From Deltaproteobacteria bacterium (GTDB taxonomy: Bacteria; Desulfobacterota; Desulfuromonadia; Geobacterales; Pseudopelobacteraceae), in NCBI GenBank assembly GCA_021782545.1, contig JAJXUW010000008.1:1-38495 (forward strand): a DNA stretch of 38,495 nt, read 5' to 3'. The position numbers and the translations under genes were made by a program. The number at the start of each line of letters is the position of its first letter. Position 1 is the stretch's first letter. Under the pieces are notes generated by a model. It did not search any database, was not told the origin of the DNA, and saw nothing but the letters and a program-made list of their open reading frames with translations. This document shows, one piece after another, positions 1 to 8,783 of this stretch.

Positions 1-1524
1 CCCAACGGCGCCCGAAAGACCACCATCTTCCGGATCATCACCGGCGAGGAGGAGCCGGACAGCGGTGAGCTGACCTGCGCCAAGCGGACCACCATCGGCT
101 ATTTTTCGCAGGATGTGGGCGAGATGGCCGGCCGCAGCGCCCTGGAAGAGGTCATGGCCGGCTCTTCCGCCACCATGCAGCTGGCAGAAGAGCTGCAGAT
201 GATGGAATCGGCCATGTGCGACCCGCTGGATGACGACGCCATGGCGGCCCTGCTGGAACGCTACGGCGCGGCTCAGGAGGAGTTCGAACATCGTGGCGGC
301 TATGATCTGGAGACCCGCGCCCAGACCGTGCTGACCGGACTCGGCATCGGGCCGGACCGCTTCAACCACCCGGTGGAGTCGTTCTCCGGTGGCTGGAAGA
401 TGCGGATCGCCCTGGCCAAGATCCTGACATGCAAGCCTGACGTGCTGCTGTTGGACGAGCCGACCAACCACCTGGATGTGGAGTCGATCGTCTGGCTGGA
501 GGAGTGGCTGGCCGACAGCTTCGATGGCGCCCTGCTGATGACCAGCCACGACCGCGATTTCATGAACCGGATCGTGACCCGTATCATCGAGGTGGCCAAC
601 AAGACCGTCACCACCTACAACGGCAACTATGATTTTTATGAGCGGGAGCGGGAGATCCGCCGTGAGCAACTGCTGGCCAGCTTTAAACGCCAACAGGAGA
701 TGCTGGCCAAGGAGGAGGAGTTCATCGCCCGCTTTGCGGCCCGGGCTTCCCACGCCGCCCAGGTCCAGTCGCGGGTCAAGAAGATCGAAAAGATCGAGCG
801 GATCGAGATCCCGCCCGAGGAACGGCTGGTCACGTTCGCATTCAACGAGCCGCCTCGCAGCGGCGACGACGTGGTGGTGATGGACGGTCTGGCAAAAGCG
901 TGGCCGCTGCCGGAGGGCGGGGTCAAACCGGTCTTTTCCGGGGTCTCCGGCATCATCCGCCGCGGCTCGAAGATCGCGGTGGTGGGGGTCAACGGCGCCG
1001 GCAAGTCCACCTTCCTCAAGGTGCTGGCCGGCCAGACCGAGCCGAGCTCAGGCCGGGTCACCCTGGGGGCCAACGTGGAGCTGGGCTATTTCAGCCAGCA
1101 CGCCATGGAGGTGCTGGAGCCGAAGAAGACCATCTTTGAAACCGTCCAGGAGGTGCTGCCGCTGGCCAACCGCGGGGTAATCATGAACCTGCTGGGGGCC
1201 TTCCTGTTCTCCGGCGACGCGGTGGACAAGCGGATCGAAAACCTGTCCGGCGGCGAGAAGAGCCGGGTGGTGCTGGCCACCCTGTTTGCCCGGCCGGTCA
1301 ACTTGCTGATCCTGGACGAGCCCACCAACCACCTGGACATCCGCTCCCGCGAGATCCTGCTGGACACCCTGCAGCGCTTCAGCGGCACGGTGGTGCTGGT
1401 CTCCCACGACCGCCACTTCCTGCGCTGCCTGGTTGACCGGGTGATCGAGGTGGACCACGGCGAGATGCGGACCTTTGAGGGCAACTATCAATACTACCAG
1501 CACAAGGTGCATGGGGAGGCGTGA
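1..1524 (+). CDS. ABC-F family ATPase, 5' end outside the window
   Basis: The reading frame is open from base 1, so the N-terminus is missing and 507 residues are visible. ABC-F proteins are soluble twin-ATPase factors that usually act on ribosomes rather than transport. The fragment starts inside the first Walker A motif (bases 1-24). It then shows a signature SGGWKMRIALAK (about 388), Walker B LLLDEPTNHLD (about 447), a charged helical linker between the domains (about 630-830), a second Walker A GVNGAGKST (about 987), LSGGEKSR (about 1240) and LLILDEPTNHLD (about 1305). There is no membrane segment, and both domains keep the SHDR switch motif typical of ABC-F. The first Walker A reads PNGARKTT instead of the expected PNGAGKTT, so the P-loop glycine is Arg (codon cga, bases 13-15). 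The gene overlaps the next start codon and probably shares an mRNA with the small gene and greB. The exact subfamily is not assigned. Confidence 0.93.
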   Translation, partial: PNGARKTTIFRIITGEEEPDSGELTCAKRTTIGYFSQDVGEMAGRSALEEVMAGSSATMQLAEELQMMESAMCDPLDDDAMAALLERYGAAQEEFEHRGGYDLETRAQTVLTGLGIGPDRFNHPVESFSGGWKMRIALAKILTCKPDVLLLDEPTNHLDVESIVWLEEWLADSFDGALLMTSHDRDFMNRIVTRIIEVANKTVTTYNGNYDFYEREREIRREQLLASFKRQQEMLAKEEEFIARFAARASHAAQVQSRVKKIEKIERIEIPPEERLVTFAFNEPPRSGDDVVVMDGLAKAWPLPEGGVKPVFSGVSGIIRRGSKIAVVGVNGAGKSTFLKVLAGQTEPSSGRVTLGANVELGYFSQHAMEVLEPKKTIFETVQEVLPLANRGVIMNLLGAFLFSGDAVDKRIENLSGGEKSRVVLATLFARPVNLLILDEPTNHLDIRSREILLDTLQRFSGTVVLVSHDRHFLRCLVDRVIEVDHGEMRTFEGNYQYYQHKVHGEA

Positions 1525-1781
1525 TGCTCGATCAGATCGGGGCAGATATCTATAAAAGCTGGACAGATGACCAACGCCGTGACGAGATTGCCAGGCTGGT
1601 GGCCGGCTACCGGGCCGGTCTGCCGATCAAAATCCTGTTCCAGATGGCCTCGGCCATCGCCGGCAGCCCGGACAGCGCCCGTGAGCACCTGGCGGCCCTG
1701 ATCCCGGCCGAGGAACGCCACCGGATGGTGGGCAAGGAAAAGGGCGAGGCGCAGTCGTTGGCCGCCTCGTTCCTGATGTAA
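1524..1781 (+). CDS. Small conserved-looking protein of unknown function (85 aa)
   Basis: I do not recognise the family. The predicted protein is about 85 residues, helical, soluble and charged, with no signal peptide, membrane segment or Cys motif. The ATG at 1524 overlaps the TGA of the ABC-F gene by one base and has a GGGGAGG ribosome-binding site at 1513-1519. A GTG at 1521 is possible, but it lies too close to that site. The stop is one base before greB, so the three genes look translationally coupled. The tight packing and matching base composition argue that it is a real gene. No function is proposed. Confidence 0.7.
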   Translation: MLDQIGADIYKSWTDDQRRDEIARLVAGYRAGLPIKILFQMASAIAGSPDSAREHLAALIPAEERHRMVGKEKGEAQSLAASFLM

Positions 1782-1782
1782 C

Positions 1783-2262
1783 ATGTCAAAAACCAACCTG
1801 ATAACCGCAGCGGGCATGAAACGGCTGGAGCAGGAGTTCGACCAGCTCTGGCGGGTGGAACGCCCCAAGGTGGTGCGCGGCGTGGCCGATGCCGCTGCCG
1901 AGGGGGACCGCTCAGAGAACGCCGAGTACATCTACGGCAAAAAACGGCTGCGGGAGATCGACCGCCAGTTGAAACACCTGGGGACCCGCCTCAAGCTGGT
2001 CAAGGTGGCCAATCTGCCGGCCAACCCCCGGCAGGTCAGCTTTGGTTGCTGGGTTTCCTACGAGGACGAAGAGGGGAACGAGCGCTGCTACCAGCTGGTG
2101 GGACCGGACGAGTTCGATGTGGCCGCCGGCAAGATCAGCATCGACTCGCCGGTGGGGCAGGCCCTGCTGCACAAAAAGGTGGATGACGAGGTGGTGATCA
2201 GCAAGCCATCGGGCACCATCACCGCCACCATCATTGCCATCAGTTCAACCAGACCTGGGTAA
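1783..2262 (+). CDS. greB: Transcription elongation factor GreB
   Basis: GreB binds the secondary channel of RNA polymerase and stimulates cleavage of the 3' end of backtracked RNA, rescuing stalled complexes. The 159-residue length is normal. The N-terminal coiled coil carries the acidic tip in GDRSENAEY (about residues 41-49), which supplies the metal-coordinating acidic residues. The following KKRLREIDRQ is the GreB-type version of this segment rather than GreA. The C-terminal FKBP-like domain contains the SPVGQALL stretch (about residues 124-131). It is the last gene of the plus-strand trio and converges on a minus-strand gene only 9 bases away, with no obvious terminator hairpin between them. 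Confidence 0.95.
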   Translation: MSKTNLITAAGMKRLEQEFDQLWRVERPKVVRGVADAAAEGDRSENAEYIYGKKRLREIDRQLKHLGTRLKLVKVANLPANPRQVSFGCWVSYEDEEGNERCYQLVGPDEFDVAAGKISIDSPVGQALLHKKVDDEVVISKPSGTITATIIAISSTRPG

Positions 2263-2271
2263 GGCCTTTTA

Positions 2272-2595
2272 TTATTCCTCCGGCCTGCGCAGTCGCTTTC
2301 GTGACGACGTCAGCCGTTTTTCAGTCAGCCGCTTTTCCTTCTGGGCCCTGGATACCTTGGTGGCGATCCGGGGCTTCTGCTTTCTGCTGCGCTTCTCTAA
2401 CGCCTGTTGCAGCCGTTCCAGCGCCACCTCGCGGTTTCTGAGCTGTGACCTGCTCTCCGCGGCGTGTACCACGATGCCGGTGGGAAGATGCCTGATCCGC
2501 ACCGCCGAATCGGTGGTGTTGCGGTGCTGTCCGCCGGGGCCGGAGCCGCGGTAGCATTCCACCACAATATCGGTCTCGTTGATCTCGATGGTCAT
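2272..2595 (-). CDS. Short RF-1 domain (GGQ) protein, putative ribosome-rescue peptidyl-tRNA hydrolase
   Basis: The 107-residue protein is essentially only the catalytic domain of class I release factors. It contains [18 protein letters not shown] at about residues 17-34, and the GGQ loop is the peptidyl-tRNA hydrolysis motif. It lacks the codon-recognition domains of RF1/RF2, and its C-terminus is strongly basic (many K/R from about residue 65). These are traits of ArfB/YaeJ and of the mitochondrial C12orf65-type rescue factors. It likely frees stalled ribosomes in the cytoplasm, but whether it is a true ArfB orthologue is not clear from sequence alone. The ATG overlaps the end of the upstream membrane-protein gene by four bases, so it is the last gene of the cydDC-side operon. 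Confidence 0.85.
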   Translation of the reverse strand: MTIEINETDIVVECYRGSGPGGQHRNTTDSAVRIRHLPTGIVVHAAESRSQLRNREVALERLQQALEKRSRKQKPRIATKVSRAQKEKRLTEKRLTSSRKRLRRPEE

Positions 2596-2927
2596 TGTTT
2601 AAAGATGCTCAGGCCCCAGTTGACCACCGTCAACACCACACTGAAGACCAGCGCCCACCAGAAGCTCTGCACCTGAAAACCGGACACCAGCTTGCTGACC
2701 AACAGGACCAACGCGGCGTTGATCACCAGGGTGAACAGGCCCAGGGTCAGGATGTTGAGCGGCAGGGTTAAGAGCAGCAGGACCGGTTTGATAATGGCAT
2801 TCACCAAGCCCAAAGCCAGTGCGGTGACCAGGGCCGGCACGAAACCGGACAGCTGAACACCCGGCAACAGGTAGGCCGTCACCATGATGGCCAGTGCGGC
2901 CAGCAACCAATTGATCAGAATTGCCAT
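2592..2927 (-). CDS. Small four-helix membrane protein, phage-holin-4_2/YvlD-like
   Basis: The 111-residue protein is very hydrophobic, with four predicted membrane segments (about residues 3-22, 26-50, 55-80, 88-108). The pattern [16 protein letters not shown] in the second to third helix is typical of the YvlD/phage_holin_4_2 family. The family is widespread in bacteria and its function is poorly known; despite the name these are not phage lysis genes. It lies 13 bases after cydC on the same strand and overlaps the GGQ-protein gene, so it is co-transcribed. No phage genes surround it. Confidence 0.85.
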   Translation of the reverse strand: MAILINWLLAALAIMVTAYLLPGVQLSGFVPALVTALALGLVNAIIKPVLLLLTLPLNILTLGLFTLVINAALVLLVSKLVSGFQVQSFWWALVFSVVLTVVNWGLSIFKQ

Positions 2928-2940
2928 AGCGTTCCTCCTC

Positions 2941-4584
2941 TTATGATGCTTGCTCGATCCTGACTACCCGCTGCGCCAGGGCCAGCACCGCCGGACGATG
3001 GGTCACTACCAGTACACTCCTCTTGCCCGTCAGTCGCCGTGTTAAACGTTGTACCACCAGCTGTTCCGTCTCCCCATCCAGTCCTTCGGTCGGCTCATCA
3101 AGGAGCACGACCGGCGTATCGGCCACCAGTGTGCGGGCCAGGGCGATCCGCCGTCCCTCGCCGCCGGATATCGCGCTGCCGCTCTCGCCCACCGGGGTAT
3201 CCAGCCCCTGTGGCAGGCTGGCGATCCACCTGCTCAGCTGACAGTCATCCAAGATCCGCTCCAGTTCCTGTTCTGCCAGTTCCCGCCCCAGCAGGATGTT
3301 GTGCCGGATGGTGGTGTTGAACAGGTGGGGCTGCTGGGGCAGGGCCGCCACCAGCCGGCTCAGGTCGTCCGGTGCAAGCGCGGCCAGCTCAACGCCACCG
3401 ATGGCGATGCTGCCCCGGTAGCTCCGGAAGCGCAGCAACAGCTCCACCAGGGTCGACTTGCCGCTACCGCTTGCGCCCACCACCGCCACCCGCTCACCTT
3501 CGGCCAGAGTCAACGAGAACGGTCCCAGCATGGCCGGACCGTCCGCATAGGTACAGCTCACCCCCCGAAGTTCGATCCGATAGCCCTGCGGTTTTTCTCT
3601 GGTCTCAGGTTCCGGCAGGGCAGGGGGGGCATCGGCCAACTCCCGGATTCGCCCTACCGCCTGGGCGGTGGCCGGCACCAGTTGCAGGGCGTGGGCAAGC
3701 GGTCCGACCCCCTCGAAGGCCGCCGCCGTGAACAACAGCAGCATCACCAGCTGGGGACCGCTCACCTGTTGCTGACGCACCTCCGGAATGACCAGCAACG
3801 CCAGCAGCACCAGGGCAAACCCGGCCAGGGTAACCACCCCGGCCCCAGTCGCCCCGGCCAGACGCCCTAGGTTGACCTGTTGCACAACCAGCTCACGAGA
3901 CAACCGCTCCACCTCCGCTGCCTGCTGGTCGGTTGCGCCCAGCAGCAGCAGTTCTTCGGCCCCCTGCAGGCCCTGACCAACCCGGTTGCGCAACGCACCG
4001 GCCAACTTCACCGATTGCCGTCCCGGTTGTTGAGCCAGTCGCTGCGTTGCCAGCGGCAGCACCAGACCTGCCGCAAGCAGCACCAGCAGCACCACCAATG
4101 CGGCTTTGGTACTGAAGCAGGCCACAAACAGCCCAGCCAGCAGCATGCTGACAAGTCCCGTGCCGAGTGGCGCAATAATCCGCAGATAGAGGTTTTCCAG
4201 GCTGTCGACATCGGCACGCAGTCGTCCGGCCAGATCGTTGCTGGCATAGCGCTCGATTCCGGCCGGGGCAAGGGGGATCAGCCGCCTGAACAGCCAGCTA
4301 CGCAGGTCGGCCAGGATGCGGAAGGCCGCCTCATGGGTCACCAGCCGTTCTCCGTAACGCCCGACGGTACGCAGGATCGCCAAGAGCCGGATGGCGGCCG
4401 AGGGGAAGAAGTAGTTGAAGGAAACCTGCGTAACCCCTGCCACGGCCATGGAGGCGACAAACCAGCCGGAGACCGCCATCAGGGCCGTGTTGGCGGCAAT
4501 CACCGCCACCCCCAGGCCGACGCCGGCCAGCATCCAGCCCCGTTGGCCGGCAGCCGGTTGCAGAATGCGCACGAGCTCCCTCAT
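2941..4584 (-). CDS. cydC: Thiol reductant ABC exporter subunit CydC
   Basis: CydC pairs with CydD in an inner-membrane heterodimeric ABC exporter of cysteine and glutathione, needed in studied bacteria for assembly of periplasmic c-type cytochromes and cytochrome bd. The 547 residues comprise an N-terminal six-helix exporter domain (about 1-320) and an ATPase domain (about 330-547). The ATPase domain has Walker [10 protein letters not shown], signature SGGEGRRIALAR, Walker B VVLLDEPTEGLDGE and the switch His in VVTHR. The ATG overlaps the stop of cydD by four bases, which supports coupled synthesis of the two half-transporters. No cydAB oxidase genes are in the window; the exporter could instead serve a c-type cytochrome system, which is inference. 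Confidence 0.93.
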   Translation of the reverse strand: MRELVRILQPAAGQRGWMLAGVGLGVAVIAANTALMAVSGWFVASMAVAGVTQVSFNYFFPSAAIRLLAILRTVGRYGERLVTHEAAFRILADLRSWLFRRLIPLAPAGIERYASNDLAGRLRADVDSLENLYLRIIAPLGTGLVSMLLAGLFVACFSTKAALVVLLVLLAAGLVLPLATQRLAQQPGRQSVKLAGALRNRVGQGLQGAEELLLLGATDQQAAEVERLSRELVVQQVNLGRLAGATGAGVVTLAGFALVLLALLVIPEVRQQQVSGPQLVMLLLFTAAAFEGVGPLAHALQLVPATAQAVGRIRELADAPPALPEPETREKPQGYRIELRGVSCTYADGPAMLGPFSLTLAEGERVAVVGASGSGKSTLVELLLRFRSYRGSIAIGGVELAALAPDDLSRLVAALPQQPHLFNTTIRHNILLGRELAEQELERILDDCQLSRWIASLPQGLDTPVGESGSAISGGEGRRIALARTLVADTPVVLLDEPTEGLDGETEQLVVQRLTRRLTGKRSVLVVTHRPAVLALAQRVVRIEQAS

Positions 4585-6287
4585 GACGACACTCCCAGAT
4601 ACTGCTGCGGAGTGACCATACGCTCAAGCCGCCCGTTGGCCAGCTCCAACACTCGGCTGCAGCGGGCGATGGCGGCCTCGCGGTGGGAGATCACCAGCAC
4701 GGTGCGGCCCACGGCAAGCCGTTTCAGCATCTCCAGCACCAGCCGTTCATTCTCGGCATCCAGGCCGGCGGTGGGCTCATCCAGCACCACCAGCCGCGCA
4801 TTCCGCAAGAGTACCCGCCCTAGGGCCAGCCGCCGCAGTTCGCCGCCTGACAGCCCTGCCCCCCGGTCCCCCAGCACGGTATCGAGACCGTCGGGCAGGC
4901 GGGCGATTACCGGCCAGAGCGCCGCCTGTTCCAATGCGTCACGGATGGCTGTTTCGTCAGCCGCGTCAGCACCCAGCAGCAGATTAGCACGTATGCTGGC
5001 GGCCATGAAGAACGGCTGCTGCGCCACCCAGGCCAGCTGCGATCGCCAGGCGGCCTGGTCCATCGCGGCCAGATCGGTGCCGTCCACAGTGATGCTGCCG
5101 CGTTCGGGGTGGGCCAGCCCCAGCAGCAGGCGGGCCAGGGTCGATTTGCCGCTGCCGCTGGCCCCCACCAGGGCGGTCAGACCGCCAGACGGGATGGTCA
5201 GCGAGATATCCTGCACGCCACCCCGCTGCCCACCGTAGCGGAACGTTACAGATTCACAGCGGACCTCGGGGGCGCTGCCTGATGGCAGCACCCTGCCTGC
5301 CAGCGTCGTCGCCGGTAGCGGCCGTTCAAGCAGGGGGATGATCCGCTCGGCGGCGGCCAGTCCGTTCATCCGGCTATGGTAGGCAAGCCCCAGGTTGCGC
5401 AGCGGCAGGTAAAACTCCGGTGCCAGCAGCAGCACAAACAGACCATCCACAAGGCTCAGGTTGCCAGCCAGCAGCCGAAAGCCGATCAGCACCGCCACCA
5501 CCGCCGTGCCGACCGTGGCAAAAAATTCCAGGGTAAAGGCAGACAGGAAGGCCACCCGCAGTACCGCCATGGTCCCTTGCCGGTACTGCTCTGAAACGAC
5601 TGCTACCAACTCGGCCTCATGCTTGGCCCGGCCGAAGATCTTCAGGTCCGGCAGCCCTTGAACCAGATCCAGCAGATGGCCGGCCATACGGGATAGACGC
5701 TCCCACTGGCGGCGGTTCAACGCCTCGCTCCCCTTGCCGATCAGCACCATCAACAGCGGGATAAAGGGGGCTGAGAACAGCAATACCAGCCCGGAACGCC
5801 ACTCATTGGGCAGTACCACCACCAGCACGGCCAGCGGCAACAGCCCCGCCAGCACCATCTGCGGCAGGAAGCGGGCCAGGTAGGCCTCCAGCCCTTCCAC
5901 CCCGGCGGTCACCACCTCGGTCAGCGGACCCACCTCACCGGCCAGGCCGGCCGGTTTCAGCAGCAACAGCTTGCGGTACAGCAGGCTGCGCACCTGCTGG
6001 CGTACCTCGGCCGCTGCCCGTACCGCGGCATGTTCGCCCAAGTAGCTGGCAATACCACGCAACAGGATAACCAGCGCCACCCAGGCCAGCAGCGACTGCA
6101 CCGCTGTCCTGCCCTGGCCGTCGATCACCACCCGCTGGCAGAGCACGGCCAAAAGCCGAGCCTGCAGGATGATCAGCAGACCGCCCGCCAGCCCCCACAG
6201 CACGGCCGTCAGCAACCGCCCCCGCACCGTGCGGGCCTGCTGCCGCAGCCAGGGTTCCGATAAGCTATGCACCTCGGTGGTAGGCAC
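4581..6287 (-). CDS. cydD: Thiol reductant ABC exporter subunit CydD
   Basis: This is the partner half-transporter of CydC in the cysteine/glutathione exporter of the inner membrane. The 568 residues contain an N-terminal membrane domain with about six helices (about 25-310) and an ATPase domain. The ATPase domain has Walker [10 protein letters not shown] (about 372), signature SGGELRRLALGR, Walker B LVVLDEPTAGLDAE and switch His in VISHR. The start is a GTG at 6287 with a GGGG-type ribosome site about 9 bases upstream and only 3 bases after the upstream methyltransferase stop. No better ATG lies nearby. The ABC and membrane regions are complete. Confidence 0.93.
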   Translation of the reverse strand: MPTTEVHSLSEPWLRQQARTVRGRLLTAVLWGLAGGLLIILQARLLAVLCQRVVIDGQGRTAVQSLLAWVALVILLRGIASYLGEHAAVRAAAEVRQQVRSLLYRKLLLLKPAGLAGEVGPLTEVVTAGVEGLEAYLARFLPQMVLAGLLPLAVLVVVLPNEWRSGLVLLFSAPFIPLLMVLIGKGSEALNRRQWERLSRMAGHLLDLVQGLPDLKIFGRAKHEAELVAVVSEQYRQGTMAVLRVAFLSAFTLEFFATVGTAVVAVLIGFRLLAGNLSLVDGLFVLLLAPEFYLPLRNLGLAYHSRMNGLAAAERIIPLLERPLPATTLAGRVLPSGSAPEVRCESVTFRYGGQRGGVQDISLTIPSGGLTALVGASGSGKSTLARLLLGLAHPERGSITVDGTDLAAMDQAAWRSQLAWVAQQPFFMAASIRANLLLGADAADETAIRDALEQAALWPVIARLPDGLDTVLGDRGAGLSGGELRRLALGRVLLRNARLVVLDEPTAGLDAENERLVLEMLKRLAVGRTVLVISHREAAIARCSRVLELANGRLERMVTPQQYLGVSS

Positions 6288-6290
6288 CGG

Positions 6291-7487
6291 CTACCCCTTT
6301 ACACAGACCAGATACTTGAGATAGCGCCCCTCAGGAAAGGTAACCGGGTAGGGGAAGTCCACCGGCTGGCCCTTTTGTTCGATCACCCGCAGCTCGGCCC
6401 CGGCCTGCAGGGCACCCCGCCGCAACTCCTTCAGATAGTCGGCCAGATCGGTCTTCTGGTGATTGGAGGAACAGATCAGCAGACCGCCATCGACCAGTAA
6501 TGGCAGGCTGGCCGCAACCAGATCGCTGGTGCCGCCACGGGTGGTAAAACGTCCCTTGGTGGTGGTTGAGAAAGAGGGCGGGTCCATCAGGATGATGTCA
6601 AACTGCTCGTTACTGGTGGTCATCTCCGCCAGTTTGGCCATGCAGTCCCCCACCAGGAAGCGGTGCTTTTTAGGATTCAGCCGGTTGGCGCCGAAGTTGG
6701 CCCGGTTCCAGTCGGTATAGCCGGGGGAGACATCCACTGAAGTGACCTGGGTTGCCCCGCTTGCAGCAGCAGCCACGGAAAAGGCACCGGTGTAGGCAAA
6801 CAGGTTTAAGAAACGCTTGCCAGCCATGCGGGGCATCAGGCAGCGACGGTTCTCCCGCTGGTCCAGAAACAGCCCGGTGTTCAACCCTTCCTCCAGCGAG
6901 ACCAGGAAGGTCAGGCCGTTTTCCTGCACCGCCAGCCGCTGCGGGGCAGCCTCCCCCGCCAGTAACCGGCCGTATCGTTTGGTATCGCTGGTGGCCTCCA
7001 GCTCGCGGGTGTTCTGGGGGCGGGCCTTTTCATAGATGCCAGCAGGTTCCAGTAGTTCTTGCAATACGCCGGTCAGCAGCTTGAGGTGCGGCCGCCACCC
7101 TTCGCAGTACAGCTGCACCATCAGGTAGCCGGCGTAGCGGTCCACGGTCAGGCCGGGCAGGCCATCCCCCTCGGCATTCACCAGCCGGTAGGCGTTGGTA
7201 TTCTGCAGATCAAGGTAGTGTTCACGCAGTCCAATGGCGGCCTGCAGCCGCTGTTTCAACCAGGCCCGGTCCAACTGCATCGGTTTAAACGACAGCACCC
7301 GCGCCACCACCCGGTCAGCCGGGTCCAGCAGGGCCGTGGCCAGCGGCTTGCCCCGCTCATCGGTCAGTTGCACCAGTTCACCGGCCTTGCCCTTGGGCCA
7401 GCGCCTGGTGAAGCTGTCGGCGATCACCCAGGGATGTCCCAGTTCCAGCATCCTGACCGTCTCCGGTCCTATAATCCGTTGTTGCAT
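6291..7487 (-). CDS. rlmI: RlmI-like 23S rRNA cytosine-C5 methyltransferase (PUA + SAM domain)
   Basis: Members of this family methylate a cytosine of 23S rRNA (C1962 for E. coli RlmI) using S-adenosylmethionine. From the N-terminus there is a PUA-like RNA-binding region (about 1-75), a linker domain with GDGLPGLTVDRY, and a Rossmann methyltransferase domain. The latter has FLDQRENRR, the SAM-binding FAYTGAFSVAAAASGA and the catalytic-loop DPPSFS. I place the start at ATG 7487 because GGAG lies five bases upstream. A GTG at 7514 in frame would run through an inverted repeat and adds residues unlike the family. It follows tyrS by about 70 bases. The exact target base is assigned from family, not seen. 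Confidence 0.88.
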   Translation of the reverse strand: MQQRIIGPETVRMLELGHPWVIADSFTRRWPKGKAGELVQLTDERGKPLATALLDPADRVVARVLSFKPMQLDRAWLKQRLQAAIGLREHYLDLQNTNAYRLVNAEGDGLPGLTVDRYAGYLMVQLYCEGWRPHLKLLTGVLQELLEPAGIYEKARPQNTRELEATSDTKRYGRLLAGEAAPQRLAVQENGLTFLVSLEEGLNTGLFLDQRENRRCLMPRMAGKRFLNLFAYTGAFSVAAAASGATQVTSVDVSPGYTDWNRANFGANRLNPKKHRFLVGDCMAKLAEMTTSNEQFDIILMDPPSFSTTTKGRFTTRGGTSDLVAASLPLLVDGGLLICSSNHQKTDLADYLKELRRGALQAGAELRVIEQKGQPVDFPYPVTFPEGRYLKYLVCVKG

Positions 7488-7502
7488 GCCCACTCCAAAC
7501 AG

Positions 7503-7530
7503 GAAAGGGACCACCTCGGCAGTCCCTTTC
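7503..7530 (-). other. Hairpin between tyrS and the rlmI-like gene
   Basis: On the minus strand GAAAGGGAC and GTCCCTTTC form a perfect 9-bp stem with a 10-base loop, 26 bases after the tyrS stop. The bases that follow (CTGTTTGG) are only weakly T-rich, and the ribosome site of the next gene comes immediately after. It could be a leaky terminator or an mRNA-end stabiliser. Activity is not established. Confidence 0.45.
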
Positions 7531-7555
7531 GTTTCAGTCTATCAGCTTACCGCCA

Positions 7556-8761
7556 TCATGCAATCACGATCCGCGCAAAACGACGCTTGCCGATCTGGAC
7601 GATGTACTCGCCGCTGGCGGTCAGCTCCAGGTTGGCGTTACTGATCTTCTCGCCGTTCAGCTTGACCCCGCCCTGGTCGATGGAACGGCGGGCCTCGCCG
7701 TTGGACTTGGTAAGCCCTGCCTCGGTCAGTGCCTTGGCCAACAGCAGCGGGCAATCGGCCGTGCCGTAGCTGACCTGTGGCATATCCTCGGGGATCTCGT
7801 TCTCCTTGAAGCGCCTGACAAAGTTCTCCTCGGCCGCCTCGCCGCTGCCGGCGCCGTGGAAGCGGTTGACAATCTCGCGGCCCAGGGCCTTCTTGGCCGC
7901 CATCGGGTGCACCGACCCATCGGCCATGCCGGCCTTCAGCTTCTCGAACTCGGCCACGCTCATGTCGGAGAGTAGCTCATAGTAGCGGATCATCAATGCA
8001 TCGGAAATCGACATCACCTTGCCAAAGATCTCGTCTGCCGGTTCACTGATGCCGATGTAGTTGCCCAGCGACTTGGACATCTTGTTGACGCCATCCAGTC
8101 CTTCCAAAAGCGGCATGGTCAGCACGCATTGGGGCGGCTGGCCCCATTCCCGCTGCAGTTCGCGCCCCATCAGCACATTGAACTTCTGGTCGGTGCCCCC
8201 CAGCTCCACGTCGGCCTTCATGGCCACCGAGTCGTAGCCCTGGATTAGCGGATAGAGGAATTCGTGGATCGCGATCGGCTGCTGGCCGGTATAGCGTTTG
8301 TGAAAGTCGTCCCGCTCCAGCATACGGGCCACGGTGTACTTGGAGGCCAGGGCGATCAGGCCGCCGCAGCCCAGGTCGTTCAACCACGAGGAGTTGAAGA
8401 CCACCTTGGTCCTGTCCGGGTCGAGGATCTTGAAGACCTGCTCCTTGTAGGTCTCGGCGTTGCGCAGCACGTCTTCCCTGGTCAGCACCTTGCGGGTCTC
8501 GGACTTGCCGGTCGGGTCGCCGATCATACCGGTGAAGTCACCGATCAGAAAATGAACCTCATGGCCCAGTTGCTGGAACTGGCGCAGCTTTTGGATCAGC
8601 ACGGTGTGGCCCAGGTGCAGGTCGGGCGCAGTGGGGTCAAAGCCGGCCTTGATGATCAACGGCCGGCCGGTGGCCAGCTTGTCTTCCATCTCCTTCTCTA
8701 CCAGCAGTTCGACACAGCCGCGTTTGATCACGGCCATCTGTTCGGCAACGGTCATACTCAT
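7556..8761 (-). CDS. tyrS: Tyrosyl-tRNA synthetase
   Basis: The enzyme charges tRNA-Tyr with tyrosine in the cytoplasm using ATP. The 401-residue protein has the class I motifs: the HIGH equivalent HLGH in [10 protein letters not shown] (about residue 50) and KMSKS (about residue 227). A C-terminal S4 RNA-binding domain (about 335-400) includes [18 protein letters not shown]. The ATG at 8761 has AAGGAG at a good distance, so it is preferred over a second ATG two codons in. It follows ymdB by 22 bases and is probably in the rny-ymdB-tyrS transcript. The length and motif spacing fit the TyrZ-like long form of bacterial TyrRS. Confidence 0.97.
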   Translation of the reverse strand: MSMTVAEQMAVIKRGCVELLVEKEMEDKLATGRPLIIKAGFDPTAPDLHLGHTVLIQKLRQFQQLGHEVHFLIGDFTGMIGDPTGKSETRKVLTREDVLRNAETYKEQVFKILDPDRTKVVFNSSWLNDLGCGGLIALASKYTVARMLERDDFHKRYTGQQPIAIHEFLYPLIQGYDSVAMKADVELGGTDQKFNVLMGRELQREWGQPPQCVLTMPLLEGLDGVNKMSKSLGNYIGISEPADEIFGKVMSISDALMIRYYELLSDMSVAEFEKLKAGMADGSVHPMAAKKALGREIVNRFHGAGSGEAAEENFVRRFKENEIPEDMPQVSYGTADCPLLLAKALTEAGLTKSNGEARRSIDQGGVKLNGEKISNANLELTASGEYIVQIGKRRFARIVIA

Positions 8762-8783
8762 GCTGCTACTCCTTCATCTATTT

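Noticed and set aside
3880-5238. 452-codon plus-strand frame opposite cydC and cydD
   Set aside because: Composition is low-complexity (Gln, His, Arg, Ser), and the CydC/CydD frames with intact ABC motifs explain the region.
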